A stretch of DNA of 17,105 nucleotides from Syntrophorhabdaceae bacterium (GCA_026415015.1 JAOAHW010000092.1:1-17105), one strand, 5' to 3'. Shown: positions 1 through 8,782, numbered from the stretch's first letter. Notes: generated from the sequence alone by a model not told the origin. Translations and numbers: made by a program.

Positions 1-1356
1 TATGGTGTCATTGTCCAGTTTGGTGGACAGACCCCTCTAAAACTTGCAGTGCCCTTATCAAAGGCAGGGGTACATATACTCGGGACATCCCCTGATTCCA
101 TTGACAGGGCAGAGGACAGAAAGAGATTCGATGAGCTCCTAACAAAGCTTAATCTTAAAAGGCCTGCAAGTGGTACAGCAAGGACACCAGAAGAGGCAGT
201 AAGTGTAGTAAAAGCCATAGGTTATCCTGTCATGGTAAGACCCTCTTATGTATTAGGGGGAAGGGCAATGGAGATCGTATATGATGAGGATAGCCTTTTA
301 TCATATATGAAAAAGGCAGTTGAGGCATCACCTGAACACCCCATCCTCATAGATAGGTTTCTTGAAAATGCCATTGAAGTAGATGTAGATGCCTTATGTG
401 ATGGCGAGGATGTGGTGATAGGCGGTATTATGGAACACATAGAGGAGGCAGGGATCCACTCTGGAGATTCTGCCTGTTCTATACCTCCCTATTCACTTTC
501 TCATGAGGTCACAGCAGAGATAAAGAGACAGACCATACTCCTGGCAAAGGAATTGGATGTAGTTGGACTTATGAACTGTCAGTATGCAGTAAAAGATGGT
601 GAGATATATATCCTCGAGGTGAACCCCAGGGCATCAAGGACTGTACCGTTTGTGAGCAAGGCTACAGGCAGACCCCTTGCAAAGATTGCTGCAAAACTCA
701 TGGTGGGCAAAAAGCTAAAAGATATGGGTATACAAGAGGAGATAGTCCCTGCCTACACGTCTGTAAAGGAGGCTGTATTCTCATTTATTAAATTCCCTGG
801 GGTGGATACCATACTGGGGCCTGAGATGAAATCCACTGGAGAGGTAATGGGTACTGATTGTGATTTTGGCAGGGCCTTTGCAAAATCACAGATAGGGGCA
901 GGCTACACCCTTCCCATAAAAGGCAGTGTGTTTATAAGTGTCAATGACGATGACAAGCCTCATATACTATCTGCGGCAAAGATGCTCTCTGAATGCTGTC
1001 TTAACATAGTAGCCACAAAAGGTACCGCCAGATTTTTAAATGAAAACGGTATAGATGCCCAGGTTGTTAAAAAGATGACAGAAGGCAGACCCAATGCAGT
1101 GGATAAGATAAAAAACAACGAGATCGCCATGATTATAAATATTCCAAGGGGGGCAAGGTCTGCAAAGGACTCATACTATATAAGGAGGGCAGCACTCGTC
1201 TATAACATCCCTTATTTTACCACCATAGCAGGTGCAAAGGCAGCAGCCCATGCCATATTATCCCTTGTGAAAGAGGAGCTCCATGTAACAGCCATACAGG
1301 AGCATTATATCCTGAATAATATCTGCAATAATCTGGGGGCAAGATATGACAGATAA
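1..1356 (+). CDS. carB: Carbamoyl-phosphate synthase large subunit, C-terminal part (5' end outside window)
   Basis: CarB makes carbamoyl phosphate from bicarbonate, ammonia (channelled from the glutaminase subunit CarA) and two ATP, feeding pyrimidine and arginine synthesis in the cytoplasm. The reading frame is open from base 1, and its first residues include VQFGGQTPLKLA, typical of the second CarB half, so the gene starts upstream. The visible 451 residues are a bit over 40% of the usual length of about 1070. They hold the second ATP-grasp domain (MVRPSYVLGGRAMEIVYD near visible residues 78-95; EVNPRASRTVPFVSKATG near 206-223) and the C-terminal MGS-like allosteric domain from about residue 308 (KGTARFL motif near 340-346). 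The stop overlaps the nadE start by 11 bases, so the two are co-transcribed and probably translationally coupled. No frame damage is seen. Confidence 0.97.
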   Translation, partial: YGVIVQFGGQTPLKLAVPLSKAGVHILGTSPDSIDRAEDRKRFDELLTKLNLKRPASGTARTPEEAVSVVKAIGYPVMVRPSYVLGGRAMEIVYDEDSLLSYMKKAVEASPEHPILIDRFLENAIEVDVDALCDGEDVVIGGIMEHIEEAGIHSGDSACSIPPYSLSHEVTAEIKRQTILLAKELDVVGLMNCQYAVKDGEIYILEVNPRASRTVPFVSKATGRPLAKIAAKLMVGKKLKDMGIQEEIVPAYTSVKEAVFSFIKFPGVDTILGPEMKSTGEVMGTDCDFGRAFAKSQIGAGYTLPIKGSVFISVNDDDKPHILSAAKMLSECCLNIVATKGTARFLNENGIDAQVVKKMTEGRPNAVDKIKNNEIAMIINIPRGARSAKDSYYIRRAALVYNIPYFTTIAGAKAAAHAILSLVKEELHVTAIQEHYILNNICNNLGARYDR

Positions 1357-3055
1357 TATAAGGATAGCCATGGGTCAGATAAACTGCACAGTAGGGGACC
1401 TAAGGGGCAATAAGAACAAGATCATAGAATATCTCCATAAGGCAGAATCTATAGGTGCTGATATTGTGTGCTTTCCTGAACTTGCCATAACAGGATATCC
1501 CCCTGAGGACCTTGTACTCAAACCCCATTTTGTCCAGGAAAACATAGATGTCATGTATGACATATCTAAAAAAGTGGGACAGATGGTTGTGGTATGCGGT
1601 TTTATAAATAGGGAAGAGGACAGGATATATAATGCAGCAGCAGTTATGTATAAGGGTTTGGTCTGTGGCATCTACCACAAGGCGCTCCTTCCCAATTATG
1701 GCGTTTTTGACGAAAAGAGATATTTCAGGCCAGGTGGTGAACCCATTGTATTTGCCTTTGGGTCTTTAAGATTTGGTGTCAATATCTGTGAGGACATATG
1801 GTTTAAAGAGGGCCCCACAAGGCTCCAGGCAATGGCTTCTGCAACCTTGATCTTAAATATAAATGCCTCTCCATATCATGCAGGAAAGATAAAGACAAGG
1901 GAGGCAATAATAACAGAACAGGCAAGGGATAATAACATAGCCATTGTCTATACAAATATGGTAGGTGGACAGGATGAGCTTGTCTTTGATGGTGGTAGCA
2001 TGGTGGTTGATAGGGACGGATATATAATGGCAAGGGCTAATCAGTTCAAGGAGGAGCTCTACACGGTTGAAATACCCCTGTCTCACCTTACAAAGGTATA
2101 TGATAGCCAGCAGAAAAAAGCCAGGCAGTGGTCCCACAGGGTAATAGAGATTACAGATAAGACCCCTAAAAAGGATAGACCAAAGGTAGAGCTACCACCT
2201 TATATACCCCTCGAACCTGATGCTGAGATATACAATGCCCTTATCCTTGGTCTTAATGACTATGTATATAAAAACGGATTCAGTAAGGTGGTGATCGGGT
2301 TAAGCGGAGGCATAGACTCATCCCTTGTATGTACTATTGCATGTGATGCTATAGGCAGTGAGAATGTAAAAGGTGTATTTTTACCATCTCCTTTTACATC
2401 CAGGGAGTCACGGGAAGATGTGTATGAACTTGCAGGAAACCTGGATGTCCAGGTCCTTGAGATACCAATAGACCCTGTCTTTACCTCTTATATTTCATCC
2501 CTTGATGAATTCTTCAAAGGCCTGAAGGAGGATATAACAGAGGAGAATATACAGGCAAGGATTAGGGGAAATATTGTAATGGCCCTATCTAATAAATTCG
2601 GCTGGCTTGTCCTAACTACAGGGAACAAGTCAGAGATGAGTGTTGGCTATGCCACACTATACGGTGATATGGCTGATGGTTTTGCCGTAATTAAAGATGT
2701 ACCTAAGACCCTTGTCTATAGACTTGCCCGCTACAGAAACACCAAAGGTCATGTCATACCTGAAAGGGTCCTTGTAAAGGCACCCACAGCAGAGCTAAAA
2801 CCCAACCAGAAGGATTCAGATACCCTTCCACCTTATGATATCCTCGATGCTATCCTGAAGGCATATATAGAAGAGGATAAAGAACTGGATGAGATAGTCT
2901 CTATGGGTCTTGATGTGGATACAGTAAAACAGGTACTCCGCATGGTAGATCTAAGCGAGTATAAGAGGCGCCAGGCACCCCCTGGTATAAAGATTACACC
3001 AAAGGCCTTTGGCAGAGACAGAAGGATGCCTATAACGAACAGATACAGGATTTAA
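1346..3055 (+). CDS. nadE: Glutamine-dependent NAD+ synthetase
   Basis: This enzyme catalyses the last step of NAD biosynthesis: ATP-dependent amidation of deamido-NAD, with ammonia released from glutamine by its own N-terminal domain. The 569-residue length fits the two-domain bacterial form. The N-terminal nitrilase-fold glutaminase shows the Glu-Lys-Cys triad: E45 in FPELAITGYPPEDL, K112 in YHKALLPNYG and C148 in VNICEDIWF. The C-terminal synthetase domain has the ATP pyrophosphatase loop SGGIDSS at 320-326, then TGNKSEMSVGYATLYGDM and a basic C-terminus. The start ATG lies inside the end of carB, with only a G-rich stretch (GGGGG) before it as a ribosome site, so coupling to carB translation is likely. 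A hairpin follows the gene. Confidence 0.97.
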   Translation: MTDNIRIAMGQINCTVGDLRGNKNKIIEYLHKAESIGADIVCFPELAITGYPPEDLVLKPHFVQENIDVMYDISKKVGQMVVVCGFINREEDRIYNAAAVMYKGLVCGIYHKALLPNYGVFDEKRYFRPGGEPIVFAFGSLRFGVNICEDIWFKEGPTRLQAMASATLILNINASPYHAGKIKTREAIITEQARDNNIAIVYTNMVGGQDELVFDGGSMVVDRDGYIMARANQFKEELYTVEIPLSHLTKVYDSQQKKARQWSHRVIEITDKTPKKDRPKVELPPYIPLEPDAEIYNALILGLNDYVYKNGFSKVVIGLSGGIDSSLVCTIACDAIGSENVKGVFLPSPFTSRESREDVYELAGNLDVQVLEIPIDPVFTSYISSLDEFFKGLKEDITEENIQARIRGNIVMALSNKFGWLVLTTGNKSEMSVGYATLYGDMADGFAVIKDVPKTLVYRLARYRNTKGHVIPERVLVKAPTAELKPNQKDSDTLPPYDILDAILKAYIEEDKELDEIVSMGLDVDTVKQVLRMVDLSEYKRRQAPPGIKITPKAFGRDRRMPITNRYRI

Positions 3056-3062
3056 TAGATTG

Positions 3063-3086
3063 AGACCTTTGCAAAAGGTCTTTCTT
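3063..3086 (+). terminator. Probable intrinsic terminator of carB-nadE
   Basis: A perfect 8-bp inverted repeat (AGACCTTT and AAAGGTCT, loop GCA, 3063-3081) is followed by TTCTT just after the nadE stop. The U-tract is short, so termination may be partial. The hairpin lies between convergent genes and could act on both strands. Confidence 0.55.
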
Positions 3087-3592
3087 CATGCCATTATAAC
3101 TTTATTCGATTTTTTATCCAGTATGTCAATGACAGTCAGAAATATAAGAAATAGAAAACCTTTGTCCTCGGTGGATAAGTAAAAATCATCTTCCCGATCT
3201 TCCATCATGAGGGTCTCGGTAAGGTATTTCATCACATTTGGTTGTTTTACCACCTCTTTCTCGGCAAACTCGAGTATGTACTGTTCATCTGCTTTTTCAA
3301 GGTGTTCCATTATGCCAAAATTATAATCATAGGAACTCTCTATATCCTTAAATGTGGCCTTCTTTATCCTTCCATATGCCTTTGTGAATATCTTATATAT
3401 GACAAAGAACAGATAGATCCCCAGTTCTCTTGCATTATCTTCCATCTCTTCCAATGATGTTAATACAAAATACAGTAATTCAGGCTGGTTTTTATTTAGT
3501 TTATTCATCTCTTCCTCTATCATTGCCGGACTGAGCCCGTCAATCTCCTGATTTGTTTCAAATACTGTCTTTTCTGGTATGGCCATAACCAT
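3086..3592 (-). CDS. Hypothetical protein, 168 residues, acidic helical
   Basis: I do not recognise this family. The product is probably cytoplasmic, with no signal peptide. It is rich in Glu, Lys and Leu and looks mainly helical. Hydrophobic patches ELGIYLFFVIYKIF and FLFLIFLTVIDIL could be buried helices or short membrane contacts, but charged residues around them argue against a real transmembrane protein. The frame allows a start at 3604. However, the sequence GAGGTG at 3597-3602 sits 4 nt before the ATG at 3592, a near-optimal Shine-Dalgarno spacing, so I place the start there (MVMAIPEK). It lies 100 bases downstream of ktrA on the same strand and converges on nadE. Coding character is fair; function unknown. 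Confidence 0.65.
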   Translation of the reverse strand: MVMAIPEKTVFETNQEIDGLSPAMIEEEMNKLNKNQPELLYFVLTSLEEMEDNARELGIYLFFVIYKIFTKAYGRIKKATFKDIESSYDYNFGIMEHLEKADEQYILEFAEKEVVKQPNVMKYLTETLMMEDREDDFYLSTEDKGFLFLIFLTVIDILDKKSNKVIMA

Positions 3593-3629
3593 AAGGCACC
3601 TCATCTTTAATTATTTTTTTTAATATTCC

Positions 3630-3646
3630 AAGGGCTTGTGCCCCTT
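3630..3646. other. GC-rich stem-loop between ktrA and the hypothetical gene
   Basis: AAGGGC and GCCCCTT can pair (one bulged C on this strand) around a TTGT loop. On the minus strand, downstream of ktrA, it is not followed by a T-run, so it is a poor terminator for ktrA. On the plus strand TTTTC follows, but no plus-strand gene precedes it. It could be a regulatory hairpin in the leader of the 3086-3592 gene. Confidence 0.3.
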
Positions 3647-3704
3647 TTCAACCTATTTCAAAGTATCGGGCATTTTCTCTTTTTTTGTCATAAAAGTCAA
3701 TTAT

Positions 3705-4349
3705 TTATTTTAATTTCTCAATGTTCTTTGTCTTTCCTATGACAACAAGGACATCGCTATCCTTTATACGGTAGTCAGGGTTTACCATATGTACCTTGTC
3801 AGTGAGGGTATCTTTGAAGGCTATGACATCTACGCCATAGTTGCTCCTCATGTGGATCTCCCTTAATGACTTGCCTATAAAATTTTTTGATGGGGCAACC
3901 TCGCAAATAATATAATCATCTGCTATGGGGATGTAGTCTATGAGATTAGGCGCCACAAGACTCCTTGCTACCTTTGTGGCCATATCTTTTTCAGGGATTA
4001 TAACCTCTGTGGCACCTACTTTTTCCAGTACAAGCCTGTGTTCATCATTAGGTGCCTTTACAATAATATTTTTTACTTTCATCTGCTTCAAATGCAGGGT
4101 AAGCAGTGTGCTTGCAGCCAGGTCTTCACCAAAAGAGACTATGACTATATCGTCCTCTCTTATACCTATGGATTCCATAAGTTCTTTATCTGTGGCGTCA
4201 GCAACGATTGCCTTTGTAGAGCAGTCCCTTGCATGCTGGACAGCCTCTTTATTTTTGTCTACTGCAATGACATCAATGCCTGCATCAAAAAGGTTTTTCA
4301 CCACATTGTAACCAAATATACCCAATCCAATCACTATAACCCTAGGCAT
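3705..4349 (-). CDS. ktrA: K+ uptake regulatory subunit, KtrA/TrkA type (single RCK)
   Basis: This is the cytoplasmic gating subunit of a Ktr-type potassium channel. It forms rings that bind NAD(H) or ATP/ADP and open or close the KtrB channel. The 214 residues comprise one RCK_N Rossmann domain with the nucleotide loop GLGIFG (residues 8-13), acidic D31 at the end of the second strand, and a C-terminal TrkA_C domain from about residue 130 (ICEVAPSKNFIGKSLREI). A single RCK unit of about 220 residues is the KtrA architecture, not the duplicated TrkA of enterobacteria. A strong AAGGAGG site at 4354-4360 overlaps the stop of the channel gene, so the two are translated as a pair. Expression should come from the promoter before ktrB. 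Confidence 0.93.
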   Translation of the reverse strand: MPRVIVIGLGIFGYNVVKNLFDAGIDVIAVDKNKEAVQHARDCSTKAIVADATDKELMESIGIREDDIVIVSFGEDLAASTLLTLHLKQMKVKNIIVKAPNDEHRLVLEKVGATEVIIPEKDMATKVARSLVAPNLIDYIPIADDYIICEVAPSKNFIGKSLREIHMRSNYGVDVIAFKDTLTDKVHMVNPDYRIKDSDVLVVIGKTKNIEKLK

Positions 4350-4358
4350 AAAGCCTCC

Positions 4359-5729
4359 TTAACCAACCATTATATTTTCCTCTGCATACTCTATAACTGT
4401 TTTTTTAGGTTTCCTGCTTAAAGAAAAGGCAAGGGTAAGTGGGCCAACCCTCCCTGTGAACATCATGATGGACAGGACAATCTTCTGTATGCTATTAAGC
4501 TGTGGCGTTACACCCATAGAAAGCCCTGCAGTTGCAAAGGCAGAAACTGTGTCGAATAGATACTCCACAAATAGATGCCTATCCTGAAGTGGTTGTTTTG
4601 TCTCCCCTGCAAAAAGCAAAACAGATGTGATTATGGCGATGGAAAAGATTGATGCGAATATGATGGAGATGGTTCTGCTTATTAATTCTTTTGGTATTGT
4701 CCTGTTCATTACATTGACCTCTTCATGGCCCCTTAATCGACTCCATAGAAGCAAAAAAAGGACTGAAAAGCTTGTTGTTTTAATACCTCCACCTGCAGAA
4801 CCAGGAGATGCACCAATAAACATGAGTATCATTAAGACGAGGATTGTGTCATTTGTTAATAGCCCTATATCAACAGTATTGAATCCTGCTGTCCTTGCAG
4901 TAACAGACTGGAACAGAGAAACGAGTACCTTCGTGGGTAAAGGGGCATCCTTAATGACAAAATTATTTTCAAATATAAAAAAAAATGCTGCCCCTGATAA
5001 GATAAGGATAGCTGTTGTTATAATAACTATCTTTGTGTGAAGGGATAATCTTTTCTTTATGCCTTTAAAAAATGAAAGGATCTCCAGTTGAACAGCAAAT
5101 CCTATGCCACCAAGGATAATAAGCATCATGATAGTTATATTAGCTATGACATCGCATTTGTATCTCATAAGGCTGTCTGTAAAGAGCGAATAGCCGCAGT
5201 TACAAAAGGCAGATATGGCATGGTATATACTATAATAGACTGCCTTGCCCATGGGTAAATCTCTTGAAAAAACAAAGAGAAGCACTAACGCACCTATGGA
5301 CTCTATAGTTAAAGTAGATAAAAATACATACTTGAGGATTATCTGAAAGTCTCTCCTTGGTGATGGGAGAAAGGAAGTCTGTACGATCTCTCTTCCCTTG
5401 AAGGATGTGCTAAGACCCATTAGATGAAAAAAGAATGCAGAAAAGGTTATAATACCCAGACCACCACTCTGGAAAAGGAGCATTGTGATTATCTGGCCTG
5501 TAAAAGAGAGGTCTGAACCAATATCTATTACTGTAAGCCCTGTAACACATACAGCAGATACAGATGTAAATAAGGCATCTACAAAGGTTAGCTGTTTTTT
5601 TGCCGCTGAGAATGGCATCCATAAGAGTATGCTGCCCATCATGATTATAAAAAGAAAACTAAGTACAAATATACGCTGTGGCGTAAGGTCACGGAGAAAG
5701 ATTTTTTTTATTGAGATAACGAGATCCAT
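4359..5729 (-). CDS. ktrB: K+ channel subunit, KtrB/TrkH type
   Basis: This is the membrane pore subunit of a K+ uptake system, made of four M1-P-M2 repeats. All four selectivity-filter loops are visible with their essential glycine: VTGL (62-65), NCGY (177-180), TAGF (280-283) and TAGL (400-403). The gating-loop sequence GASPGSAGGGIKTTS is near 307-321. The 456-residue length fits KtrB. The Cys in the second filter (usually NAGF-like) is mildly unusual. The ATG at 5729 has only a weak ribosome site, but the promoter gives a very short leader. KtrA follows after 9 bases. TrkH versus KtrB naming is uncertain; the single-RCK partner favours KtrB. Confidence 0.94.
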   Translation of the reverse strand: MDLVISIKKIFLRDLTPQRIFVLSFLFIIMMGSILLWMPFSAAKKQLTFVDALFTSVSAVCVTGLTVIDIGSDLSFTGQIITMLLFQSGGLGIITFSAFFFHLMGLSTSFKGREIVQTSFLPSPRRDFQIILKYVFLSTLTIESIGALVLLFVFSRDLPMGKAVYYSIYHAISAFCNCGYSLFTDSLMRYKCDVIANITIMMLIILGGIGFAVQLEILSFFKGIKKRLSLHTKIVIITTAILILSGAAFFFIFENNFVIKDAPLPTKVLVSLFQSVTARTAGFNTVDIGLLTNDTILVLMILMFIGASPGSAGGGIKTTSFSVLFLLLWSRLRGHEEVNVMNRTIPKELISRTISIIFASIFSIAIITSVLLFAGETKQPLQDRHLFVEYLFDTVSAFATAGLSMGVTPQLNSIQKIVLSIMMFTGRVGPLTLAFSLSRKPKKTVIEYAEENIMVG

Positions 5730-5745
5730 AGCGGCTCGGTTTTTT

Positions 5746-5774
5746 CTTATATCTCACTATTGAATATGAGTCAA
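5746..5774 (-). promoter_or_regulatory. Sigma70-type promoter of ktrBA
   Basis: On the minus strand, TTGACT (5769-5774) and TATAAG (5746-5751) are separated by exactly 17 bases; each hexamer matches the consensus in 5 of 6 positions. Transcription should begin near 5739-5740, giving a leader of about 10 nt, and would separate ktrBA from the redox operon upstream. Confidence 0.6.
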
Positions 5775-5808
5775 TAAAAATACGGTTTCAGCTCATTTCA
5801 GAAGGCTT

Positions 5809-6762
5809 TTATTTTTGTAATTTTTTATTTATATTTTCAAGGGCCTTTATTATCTCTACCCCTCCCACGTGTATCTCTTTTCTTTCCTGGTTTTCTATAA
5901 CACATGTGGGTGTTGCATTTATGCGATCTGCCTTAAGATAACTGTTCATTATATCAAAGACAGGCTTTGTATCAAAGGGTTTGTAGATCAACCATTTATC
6001 CTTGAGATAATCCTCGAGTTTTGCTTGATCTCTTATCTTTTTTAAGGCCGCACCTATAAGAACTGAGCGGGCAAGGAGGGCATGTTCAAAATCCCTTCTC
6101 TCTTTCATTATAAAGAGAAAATATCGGGCATACATGGCTGATGTGCTCGAAGAAGGGGTATCAATAAAGGTAAGATTTATTGTATTGTTCTTCACAAGGT
6201 CTGTTAGTATAGGCTCTATTTTTGGTTCCATTGCTCTGCAGGGTGGACAGAAATAATCTGTGTATAATCTAACCCTTATGGTTCCCTTTCCAAATTCAGG
6301 GATGGGAAGATCAGCAGCATAAAGAGGTGTTGCAGTGCCTTTAAAAAAGATAGCAAAGAAGATAAGGCCTATAACAGCGCATAAAATTGCAAGTTTTTTA
6401 AGTCTTATAGTGAAATTCAATAAAAATGTAACCATAAGTATACCTCCAAAGGCAAGACAATAAGGGCAGTACACACGATGCCATATCTGAAAACCTACTA
6501 GATAAAACTCAATGCCTATTCCTGCGGAGAGCGACATTACAAGTAGCAGCCCTTTCTTCAAAATAACAAGAATTATAAGCAGTATCATATAACCTATGCC
6601 TATGTATTCAAGGGGGATATTGAACAGGTTGCCCGTGAGATATGAACATGCTTCATCACATATGCTGTAGTAGATCTCTATACCTATTCCGGCAAGACAG
6701 AGGACAACTGTTAGTATGTATCTATATCTGTTTAGAAAAACTTCAATAGTCTCTTTATGCAT
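5809..6762 (-). CDS. VKOR-DsbA fusion, disulfide-forming membrane oxidase
   Basis: This is a fused vitamin K epoxide reductase-like (VKOR) membrane domain and thioredoxin-fold domain. In this family the VKOR part passes electrons from the DsbA-like part to quinone and so drives disulfide formation outside the cytoplasmic membrane, replacing DsbB plus DsbA. Residues 1-145 hold about five membrane helices, with the loop cysteines C35 and C39 (CDEAC) and the quinone-side pair C99/C102 (YCPYC). After a linker, residues 160-317 hold a thioredoxin fold with FCPPC (C172/C175) and the cis-Pro loop ATPTC (P285). An extra Cys (C287) follows the cis-Pro. It begins 14 bases after the DGC gene, with no clear Shine-Dalgarno site. 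Last gene of the ArsR-controlled group. Confidence 0.9.
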   Translation of the reverse strand: MHKETIEVFLNRYRYILTVVLCLAGIGIEIYYSICDEACSYLTGNLFNIPLEYIGIGYMILLIILVILKKGLLLVMSLSAGIGIEFYLVGFQIWHRVYCPYCLAFGGILMVTFLLNFTIRLKKLAILCAVIGLIFFAIFFKGTATPLYAADLPIPEFGKGTIRVRLYTDYFCPPCRAMEPKIEPILTDLVKNNTINLTFIDTPSSSTSAMYARYFLFIMKERRDFEHALLARSVLIGAALKKIRDQAKLEDYLKDKWLIYKPFDTKPVFDIMNSYLKADRINATPTCVIENQERKEIHVGGVEIIKALENINKKLQK

Positions 6763-6776
6763 TTTATAAAAGTTTT

Positions 6777-7142
6777 TTACAGGAACTTTGATAGCACAGC
6801 CTCTGTCTCCTCTTTTAACCTATCAAAATTGTGGTTTTTCTCAATACCTAATTCTGTCACAATATAATAGTCTGAAGGTCTTATACCATGTCTCTCTAAG
6901 ACCTTTTTGGCACAACCCACAGGGCAACCATCGATTACAATGAGATCCGCTGACCTTGCACTCTCTATGAATCCTGATAAGTCACCACCTATGCCTGCAA
7001 GACAGAATGCATTGCCCACACCTTTTTTATCCAGTTCTATCATTATACTGTTAGATATCTGTCCCACATTTGAACCACCAGCACATGACAGGATAATCTT
7101 TTTTGCCTTGCCACTGCAACATATATCTTTTTCCTCTAACAT
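6777..7142 (-). CDS. DGC-domain putative zinc-binding protein
   Basis: This small cytoplasmic protein of 121 residues fits the DGC-domain family (Pfam DGC), named after its conserved Asp-Gly-Cys and thought to bind zinc through conserved cysteines; its activity is unknown. Visible landmarks are C8-C9, SCAGGSNVGQ (C20), CLAGIGGD (C47) and VIDGCPVGCAKK (C73 and C77, DGC at 71-73). The Gly-rich SCAGGSN loop resembles an anion- or nucleotide-binding loop. A GGGGG ribosome site precedes the ATG. It is encoded between the thioredoxin and the VKOR-DsbA fusion, so a thiol, metal or metalloid relay role is likely by context only. Confidence 0.85.
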   Translation of the reverse strand: MLEEKDICCSGKAKKIILSCAGGSNVGQISNSIMIELDKKGVGNAFCLAGIGGDLSGFIESARSADLIVIDGCPVGCAKKVLERHGIRPSDYYIVTELGIEKNHNFDRLKEETEAVLSKFL

Positions 7143-7161
7143 AAAACCCCCTGAACTAATT

Positions 7162-7389
7162 TTATAACATCTTTTTTATCTCTTCTACAGATAGAACCTT
7201 GCCCACGCTTTTTACCTGACCATCTATTGCCAGACCTGGTGTAAACATAACCCCAAAATCCATTATTTTATTAATATCTGTTATCTTCTCAAGCTCAAAC
7301 GGGACACCCTTTTCTCTTGCTGCCTGCTCTGCGTTCTCTGCGAGCTTTATACATTTGGCACAGCCTGTCCCGAGTATCTGGATCTTCAT
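7162..7389 (-). CDS. Small CxxC thioredoxin-like protein (redox-active disulfide protein 2 type)
   Basis: A 75-residue minimal thioredoxin fold of the thioredoxin_3 / MTH895-TM0996 type. It begins with MKIQILGTGCAKC, giving an active-site pair C10/C13 right after the first strand, and has the cis-Pro loop TPGLAID (P51). Such proteins often lie beside ArsP/DUF318 permeases and are thought to supply reducing equivalents or hand over a thiol-bound ligand. A good GGAGGTG ribosome site precedes the ATG. It follows the permease by 57 bases and is followed by the DGC gene after 19 bases. Confidence 0.9.
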   Translation of the reverse strand: MKIQILGTGCAKCIKLAENAEQAAREKGVPFELEKITDINKIMDFGVMFTPGLAIDGQVKSVGKVLSVEEIKKML

Positions 7390-7446
7390 ATAACACCTCC
7401 AAAGATTAATGTTTAATGTTCAAAATTGATTAGATTTTAACACTTT

Positions 7447-8742
7447 TTATTCAGTCATCCATCCAAATAATACACCTGCTAAAGTTGAAAGTCCAATAAC
7501 AAGGATGAAAAATACAAAAGCCTTTTTTGTCCCTAAGATTGTCCTTATAACTATCATATTTGGCAGCGATAGGGCAGGTCCTGCAAGAAGAAGTGCCAGG
7601 GCAGGCCCCTTACCCATACCAGAACCCAAAAGTCCCTGGACAATAGGTACCTCTGTTAGCGTTGCAAAATACATAAGGGCACCCACAACAGAGGCAAGGA
7701 GGTTTGCCCACAAGGAATTCCCCCCTACAAGCCAAGCTATCCAGGCATTAGGTATAATACCATTATCACCTCCAGGCATGCCGAGTAGAAACCCTGCCAC
7801 AAGGACACCACCAAATAATAATGGGAGTATCATAAGTGTAAAAGACCATGTGGAATCTATCCAGTTCTTTGTCATATCCGATGATGTCTTGCCAGAATAT
7901 ATGAGAAATACTATACCAGCTGAGAAGGATAGTAGAGGATAATTGGGAAAAATTATAGCAAGGGCTGTTACAATAAGGATACCTACTAAAGATATCATCC
8001 ATCTTGCCTTGAGCCATCTTATATAGGTATAGGTAAAGAGTAGGCCAAAGGCACCTGTGATATACCATTTAATACTATAAACAAAAACCCAGACTCCTTC
8101 CTGTATCTGTGGTTTAGCCCAGTTGGCAAAGACAAGGACACCTATCATAGATGCCATATAAACTGTCTGTTGCCATAATCTAAGGGGCGGTTCTTCTGAT
8201 GGCATTACCATCTGGACCTTTTTCTTCTCCACCTCATCATTCCTGAAAATAAAGGACATAAGTAGTCCAATAAGATATGCAAATGCAATAGAGCCTACTG
8301 CCCTGGCAAGGCCTATCTGCCACCCTAACACCTTTGCAGAGAGCACTATGGCAAGGACATTTATGGCAGGGCCTGAATAGAGGAATGCTGTTGCTGGACC
8401 AATGCCTGCACCCATACGATATATACCTGCAAAGAGAGGCAGGACAGTGCATGAACAGACTGCAAGGATTGTCCCTGATACAGATGCAACAGAATAGGAC
8501 AGAAACTTATTTGCCAGTGGTCCAAGATATTTCATTACCGATGTCTGCGACACAAACACAGATATTGCACCAGCTATAAAAAATGCAGGGACAAGACACA
8601 AAAGCACATGTTTCTGTGCATAGTCCTGAAGCATGTAAAATGATTCAAGGATTGCCTTCTGAACCCTTATGGTTTCAAGGGGGATGAAGTATGCTGCAGC
8701 AAATACAAAAAGAACAAGTATAAACTTATATCTATCTTTCAT
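7447..8742 (-). CDS. ArsP/DUF318-type permease
   Basis: A 431-residue polytopic membrane protein of the predicted permease family that includes ArsP, an exporter of trivalent methylated arsenicals. Family marks are the metal-type motif AVCSCTVLPLFAG (C96, C98) followed by MGAGIGPATAFLYSGPAIN, and a second-half repeat MGKGPALALLLAGPALSLPN, showing the internal duplication. A charged cytoplasmic stretch (RNDEVEKKK) near residue 175 divides the halves. The start is supported by GAGGT upstream. A promoter and an ArsR-type operator lie directly before it. The substrate could be an organoarsenical, another soft metalloid or a thiol compound. The sequence does not decide, so I give no symbol. Confidence 0.88.
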   Translation of the reverse strand: MKDRYKFILVLFVFAAAYFIPLETIRVQKAILESFYMLQDYAQKHVLLCLVPAFFIAGAISVFVSQTSVMKYLGPLANKFLSYSVASVSGTILAVCSCTVLPLFAGIYRMGAGIGPATAFLYSGPAINVLAIVLSAKVLGWQIGLARAVGSIAFAYLIGLLMSFIFRNDEVEKKKVQMVMPSEEPPLRLWQQTVYMASMIGVLVFANWAKPQIQEGVWVFVYSIKWYITGAFGLLFTYTYIRWLKARWMISLVGILIVTALAIIFPNYPLLSFSAGIVFLIYSGKTSSDMTKNWIDSTWSFTLMILPLLFGGVLVAGFLLGMPGGDNGIIPNAWIAWLVGGNSLWANLLASVVGALMYFATLTEVPIVQGLLGSGMGKGPALALLLAGPALSLPNMIVIRTILGTKKAFVFFILVIGLSTLAGVLFGWMTE

Positions 8743-8752
8743 AGTTTACCTC

Positions 8753-8782
8753 ATTTTAGTGGTAAGTTGGTAAATATGCCAA
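8753..8782 (-). promoter_or_regulatory. Promoter of the permease-thioredoxin-DGC-VKOR operon
   Basis: Minus-strand TTGGCA (8777-8782) and TAAAAT (8753-8758) are 18 bases apart; each matches the consensus in 5 of 6. The -35 hexamer lies inside the operator at 8766-8783, so repressor binding would block polymerase. Confidence 0.5.

Noticed and set aside
3940..5040. Plus-strand frames of 123-137 codons opposite ktrA and ktrB
   Set aside because: They mirror conserved ktr codons on the other strand and carry no motif or ribosome site.
8237..8579. Frames on both strands inside the permease gene (71 and 81 codons)
   Set aside because: Shadows of a gene with clear family motifs; compositions are not protein-like.
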